Of a stretch of DNA of 64,000 nt, positions 59,501 to 64,000 are shown one piece after another. The position numbers and the translations under genes are program-made. Origin of the DNA: an uncultured Fibrobacter sp. (GTDB lineage Bacteria > Fibrobacterota > Fibrobacteria > Fibrobacterales > Fibrobacteraceae); NCBI GenBank assembly GCA_934700345.1, contig CAKUXP010000001.1, positions 186,001 to 250,000 on the forward strand. The letters run 5' to 3'. Position 1 is the stretch's first letter, and each line of letters opens with the position of its first letter. A model generated the notes under the pieces. That model made no database searches. It had not been told where the DNA came from and saw nothing but the letters and a program-made list of their open reading frames with translations.

Positions 59501-60865
59501 TTCACCGTCACTCCGGTAAACGATCCGCCGCACTTTAACAAGGTTCCGGTCCAGCAGATCAAGGAAAAGGAACAGTTCCAGCCAATCGACTTCTCGAAAT
59601 TCATCGTCGATCCGGACAACAAGCCTTCCGAAATGCGTTGGACGCTCGACGATGGCGAACCGGCGAAGAAGGACAAGCGCGGGCGCATGGGCAAGGCGAA
59701 ACGCCCCACGGTGAAGCATCCGCTCGCCTACGACATTTCCGATGCCGGCGTTCTCACGGTAACGATTCCGAACCAATACTGGAACGGCAAGGACAAGATT
59801 ACGGTCAATGCCTACGATCCTTCGGGAGAAAAGGCCTCGATCGATGTGAACCTCATCGTCATTCCGGTAAACGATCCGCCCGTCCTGAAAAAGATTCCGG
59901 ACATGGTGACAAACGAAGGGACCAAATTCAAGCCCATCAAGCTCGACCAGTATGTGACCGACCCGGACAACAAGCCGCACGAACTGCGCTGGTCCGTAAC
60001 CGGCAACCGTCACCTCGAAGTGATGATTACCGGTGGGCGCGAAGCGATTGTCCGTCCGAGCCGTGTCGATTGGTACGGTAAGGAAACGATTACGTTTATC
60101 GCCAAGGATCCTGCCGGAGCGACAGCCAAGACGACTGTAAACTTTGAAGTGAAGCACGTGAATGCCGTCCCCGAAATCCGCCCGATCCGCGATGTCACGA
60201 TGAAGGAAGATGCAAACGGCGGCGTTCTGGCAACGCTCAAGCTCGACCAATATGTGCGCGACCGCGACAACAGCTTTAGCGAACTGAAGTGGACGATTAC
60301 AGGCAACAAACATCTTCTGGTGGAACACGACAAGGCCCGAAACATCGTTACTATCAAGCAGCCCCGCGAAAACTGGAACGGTCCGGCGGAAACGATTACG
60401 TTCAAGGTGACGGATCCGGAAGGCGCCTCGGCGCAAACCTCCGCCAAGTTCACGATTATCCCCGTGAACGACCCGCCAGTCGCCATGTCCCAGTCTTACC
60501 AGACGCGTGAAGGCGAATCCCTCAAAGTGAACGCCAAGGACGGTCTCTTGAACGGCGCCTATGACCCGGACGGAAAGCTCAATGCAAGAGTCTCGCTTGT
60601 CCGTCGCCCGCAAAACGGCAAGGTAGTCATCAACGAGAAGGACGGCTCCTTTGTCTATACGCCGAACAAGGGATTCTATGGACTCGATGAATTCGGCTTC
60701 AAGCTGACGGATAAGGAAGGCGCTTCGTCCAAAGTCGAAACGGCGGAAATCAACGTGAACTTCAAGATGAAGGACATCCGCGGAGGCGCGCCGGTTGCCG
60801 AACCCAAGTCGTCTTCGTCGGCAAGCGACGACAAGAAAAAGAACAACAAGCGCCGTCGCCGCTAA
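53576..60865 (+). CDS. Giant secreted protein of tandem Ig/cadherin-like repeats
   Basis: A 2429-residue protein with a signal peptide (KKSCSPLFLTAGLFFVSFAFA). From residue 35 it consists of 22 tandem beta domains of 96-129 residues, then one cadherin-like/Big_9-type domain (SYQTREGESLKVNAKDGLLN, GSFVYTPNKGFYGLDEFGFK). Each domain starts N-D-P-P and carries EKxxFxPIxLDxxVxDPDH, LKWTITGNKDLKV, YWNGSExITFTVTDPEGA and FTVxSV. The lengths repeat with period three. Domains 14, 17 and 20 hold Lys-rich inserts, such as KAKGKKGKK. The C-terminus is Ser-rich then basic (DDKKKNNKRRRR) and lacks a visible outer-membrane or sorting anchor. Such arrays usually form long adhesive or scaffold rods at the surface; ligand unknown. 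Start by GGAG and signal peptide. Confidence 0.93.
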   Translation: MSRKKSCSPLFLTAGLFFVSFAFAQDAASAQAKENNPPSLNGIPGESIQEGGKFAPIKLDDYVDDPEDKPATLRWKITGNKDLVVTESNRVVTIKTPDQYWNGSEDLTFTVTDPKGASSSETVTFTVESVNNPPEVSKIPDQTVDEGKKFAPIKLDDFVKDPDHPKDQISWEYELTPIAKEQAEGELSVDISKDRIANVVIPDTNWYGAYKITFIATDAEYASDKTSANFTVRPVNDPPIVQKAPDQVINEKEQFEAINLSDLVSDVDDDISTIKWSVEGGKDLKVKIDKYNVAEIIIPNENWNGPAETFTFTATDPHGAKASFKTSFTVKSVNDPPEFVDQIPDQDIQEKSQFKPIELDKYVKDIDHKFEQLKWEFSGNKDLKVQLNGKVAKILIPNALWNGSETITFKVTDPEGASAETQANFTVESVNDPPKFIKQIPAQTIDEKKQFAKIKLDEFVKDEDHKNAELSWEVDVKSVGKEHPTGPLSVNIDDKHVATVEIPDTYWNGSAVATFKATDPEGAEASQEVKFTVRSINDLPVFKKIPDMAIDEKTEFDPIILDDFLSDADHDLSQLKIAVSGNKDLKINVDKNRMVTIKAPDINWNGSETVTFTATDPEGGKASTTVKLTVKSINDPPVMADIPDQTIREKEQFKPIELDKFVTDIDHAKNLLKWTITGNKDIKISLDPNRKATFTLPSKYWNGSEAVTFKVTDPEGASDERTVNFTVESVNDAPEFTKKLADQTIKEKELFKPINLGEIIKDPDHKLTDLSLDISVKAAPGSPKGTQPELQVNVDAKMVATVAIPNKYWNGSNVITFTVTDPEGAKATASATYTVISVNDPPVLKEIKSQTIEEKSQFAPINLAELANDPDHSFNKLKWTISGNKDLKVNIDKAGTATVVIPNQLWNGSENITFTVTDPEGASAKQTAVFTVKSVNDPPVMKDIPSQTIKEKQEFKPIELDNYVSDLDHPNAKLKWTITGNKELKYKLDPNRVLTVLIPNKYWHGSETFNLEVTDPEGAKDSRKVTFTVESINDAPEFVKKINNQSVDEKKPFAPIKLGEIVKDPDHKLSDLTWQFNVKPAPGAPKGYKTGLTVNVDAKTLVATVTTPNKYWNGADLIEFTVTDPEGAKATQSALFTVRSINDPPVLKKINDQIIMEKEEFKDINLAELVSDPDDAFKTLKWTITGNKDLKIAISKEGIATIKTPNKLWNGTEKVTFAVSDPAGASARQTVQFTAKSVNDPPVMKDIPSQTIKEKQEFKPIELDNYVSDLDHPNNKLKWTITGNKNLKFAMTADRKVTVTTPNKYWHGKETVTFTVVDPEGAKDSRTVNFEVISVNDPPVFVREIKDQTIDEKQQFAVIKLDDLIQDPDHKKTDLQWSFKISDASAKPALVKAKGKKGKKAASEETASSSKSGLTVEIDNSHNARIVIPDKYWNGAAKISFTATDPEGASATSTALFTVRSINDLPVISDKAPTGETIREGGKFKTIDLSTLATDPDHPAKLLKWSFSGNRQLQVALNKDNTVQVKVPNSQWHGKETITFTVTDPEGGKASHKMNFVVTEVNDPPVISKIPSQKIKEKETFKAVSLDDYVKDPDNKPSEMKWTVSGNKYLKAEITSARKLVISAPNKYFWCKPDTMTLTVKDPKGAAATTTVVYEITSVNDSPVMKDIPGQTIKEKQTFKDIPLDSYVHDADHRNNQLTWTAVVKKTSDPAPTKAKAKKGKKSKQKEAPKAEEPKTENDLTVTIDDKHIAHLNIPNKYWNGKRTVVFTVTDPEGAKDSRSVNFEVVSVNDPPVMKTIPTQKIKEKEHFAPIDLLALVSDPDHPKSALSFDVSQPRSLKASINAKKQLVVTTPNKYWNGAEKITLTVSDPEGGKATQQVLFEVTPVNDPPIIKAIPNQKIKEKERFEPIDLSRYVSDPDNRPNELKWNVSGNKNLKVEIRGSRMNVATPNEYWNGTETLVLTVSDPAGARASAKVTFTVTPVNDPPHFNKVPVQQIKEKEQFQPIDFSKFIVDPDNKPSEMRWTLDDGEPAKKDKRGRMGKAKRPTVKHPLAYDISDAGVLTVTIPNQYWNGKDKITVNAYDPSGEKASIDVNLIVIPVNDPPVLKKIPDMVTNEGTKFKPIKLDQYVTDPDNKPHELRWSVTGNRHLEVMITGGREAIVRPSRVDWYGKETITFIAKDPAGATAKTTVNFEVKHVNAVPEIRPIRDVTMKEDANGGVLATLKLDQYVRDRDNSFSELKWTITGNKHLLVEHDKARNIVTIKQPRENWNGPAETITFKVTDPEGASAQTSAKFTIIPVNDPPVAMSQSYQTREGESLKVNAKDGLLNGAYDPDGKLNARVSLVRRPQNGKVVINEKDGSFVYTPNKGFYGLDEFGFKLTDKEGASSKVETAEINVNFKMKDIRGGAPVAEPKSSSSASDDKKKNNKRRRR
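53678..60466 (+). repeat. 22 tandem ~291-bp coding repeats arranged as seven three-domain units
   Basis: Domain starts: 53678, 53966, 54281, 54575, 54866, 55184, 55475, 55766, 56090, 56381, 56672, 56999, 57290, 57581, 57962, 58259, 58553, 58940, 59231, 59519, 59870, 60161. Lengths in bp: 288, 315, 294; 291, 318, 291; 291, 324, 291; 291, 327, 291; 291, 381, 297; 294, 387, 291; 288, 351, 291; then 306. The middle member of every triad is longer because of an insert in the strand after the LxW motif. Members at equal triad positions share wording: the 7th, 10th and 13th start NDPPVM, and the 8th and 11th start NDAPEF. Confidence 0.9.
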
Positions 60866-60885
60866 CGGTTTCTGAAAACTTTTCG

Positions 60886-60912
60886 AAGCCTCCCCTTTCG
60901 GGAGGCTTTTTA
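60886..60912 (+). terminator. Terminator after the giant repeat gene
   Basis: GCCTCCC pairs with GGGAGGC around CTTTC, followed by TTTTTAT. It stands 22 nt after the stop; the A/T-rich tail TATATATATTTTG also provides a -10 box for the next gene. Confidence 0.88.
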
Positions 60913-60944
60913 TATATATTTTGAAAAAACTAAGAGGAAATCTT

Positions 60945-61472
60945 ATGAAAAAATCCTTTGCCCTTGTCGGAATCGCTGTTGCGGGAATGCTGTTCTCCGC
61001 ATGTTCGTCGTCATCTTCTAGCTCAAGCGATGCATCCCTTGCCGAAAAATGCGCGAACGGCGTCACGGAAGAATGCCTCGAAGGCGCGACGTGGAATATG
61101 AACGGTCTTTACAATCAACAAGAAGATGGTTCTTACCAGCTCATTACGCATCCCTTTGCAAACCCGTCGATCCTTGTCTTTAACAGCAGCAAAAAGGAAG
61201 GTAAGACGTTCAGCTTGACTTACTCTTCGGATCCGATGGTCGAAGGCGTTGGCGGGATGGAAGATAGCGGGGAGTGGTCCGTCGACAACGGAACTCTGAC
61301 TCTCCAGTTTGGCCGAGTAGGTTCTTTGCATACGGACACGACAAAGCTGATTCATGCGACGATTGTATACCTAGACAATGCCGTCGCCCTAAATCTAAAT
61401 TCTGCGAAAAGAATTCTCCATACGACGATTTCGGAACCGGGCATCGAAATTTTCACGGGTGTCGAAAAATAG
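60945..61472 (+). CDS. Hypothetical lipoprotein
   Basis: This 175-residue protein starts MKKSFALVGIAVAGMLFSAC, with lipobox FSAC and then a run of Ser residues. The mature domain has ECLEGATWNMNGLYNQQEDG and SGEWSVDNGTLTLQFGRVGS, a lipocalin-like or META-like beta pattern that I cannot assign. ATG 60945 follows GAGGAAATCTT; an upstream ATG would precede the ribosome site. It is transcribed on its own between two terminators. Confidence 0.85.
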   Translation: MKKSFALVGIAVAGMLFSACSSSSSSSSDASLAEKCANGVTEECLEGATWNMNGLYNQQEDGSYQLITHPFANPSILVFNSSKKEGKTFSLTYSSDPMVEGVGGMEDSGEWSVDNGTLTLQFGRVGSLHTDTTKLIHATIVYLDNAVALNLNSAKRILHTTISEPGIEIFTGVEK

Positions 61473-61493
61473 CGAAAAAGAATTTCACAAATC

Positions 61494-61523
61494 CAAGGCT
61501 CCCTTTATCGGGAGCTTTTTCAT
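61494..61523 (+). terminator. Terminator after the lipoprotein gene
   Basis: GCTCCC pairs with GGGAGC around a 6-nt loop and is followed by TTTTTC, 26 nt after the stop codon. Confidence 0.8.
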
Positions 61524-61541
61524 TTTCTAGATTTGCGCATT

Positions 61542-64000
<2,459 letters not shown>

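Noticed and set aside
53678..60466. Regular ~291-bp repeats considered as a CRISPR or satellite array
   Set aside because: They are in frame, encode Ig/cadherin-like domains, and have no 25-40 bp repeats with unique spacers.

Overview
The window looks like a chromosomal segment (about 53% GC by eye) of a member of the Fibrobacteraceae (Fibrobacter or a close relative such as Hallerella). The pointers are a fibro-slime domain protein, two decayed genes with hallmarks of the Fibrobacter major-paralogous (FISUMP) domain, a secreted pectate lyase with a poly-Ser linker, a GH5 glycosidase with a CBM-like domain, and many lipoproteins and outer-membrane-type proteins. No rRNA, tRNA, CRISPR array, insertion sequence or prophage was recognised.

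Layout. 0-7 kb: the end of efp, a membrane-anchored hypothetical, the fibro-slime protein, a stand-alone AICAR formyltransferase (purH C-terminal half only) and trmFO. 7-14 kb (minus strand): a polyamine uptake operon potABCD that runs into tgt, an HsdR_N-type nuclease-fold protein, and alr. 13.6-18 kb: a FISUMP relic, leuB and a frameshifted pectate lyase. 18-25 kb: greB/TatD, an ABC exporter, an amino-acid ABC importer with a thioesterase, pgk and a second FISUMP relic. 25-31 kb: a TPR protein, rlmI-thrH, hslO, a sugar-nucleotide epimerase, an outer-membrane-type protein and an ankyrin lipoprotein. 31.7-37.7 kb: a seven-gene TonB energisation operon (DUF3450, TtpC-like, ExbB, ExbD, TonB, TPR, and an unknown helical protein). 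38-44 kb: lipoprotein and barrel-like proteins, clpB, fba and a zinc-ribbon protein. 44-49 kb: a large hybrid histidine kinase overlapping an HD-GYP response regulator. 49-53 kb: GH5-CBM, a lipoprotein, and a membrane M23 peptidase with an unknown neighbour. 53.5-61 kb: a 2429-residue secreted protein of tandem Ig/cadherin-like domains, and a lipoprotein. 61.5 kb to the end: valS, cut by the window edge.

Most distinctive observations. (1) The giant protein has a period-three super-repeat: every third domain is longer, giving seven three-domain units, and the inserts in the last three units are Lys-rich. (2) clpB is preceded by an exact match to the sigma-54 -24/-12 consensus and by a small hairpin that overlaps its Shine-Dalgarno. 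(3) At least ten genes lack a Shine-Dalgarno and instead carry a TATATT-like box 6-8 nt before the start codon, which predicts leaderless mRNAs. (4) Two FISUMP-type genes survive only as relics, and a pectate lyase shows one frameshift in its 5' part.

Functional domains and names come from sequence motifs recognised by eye; no database search was run.
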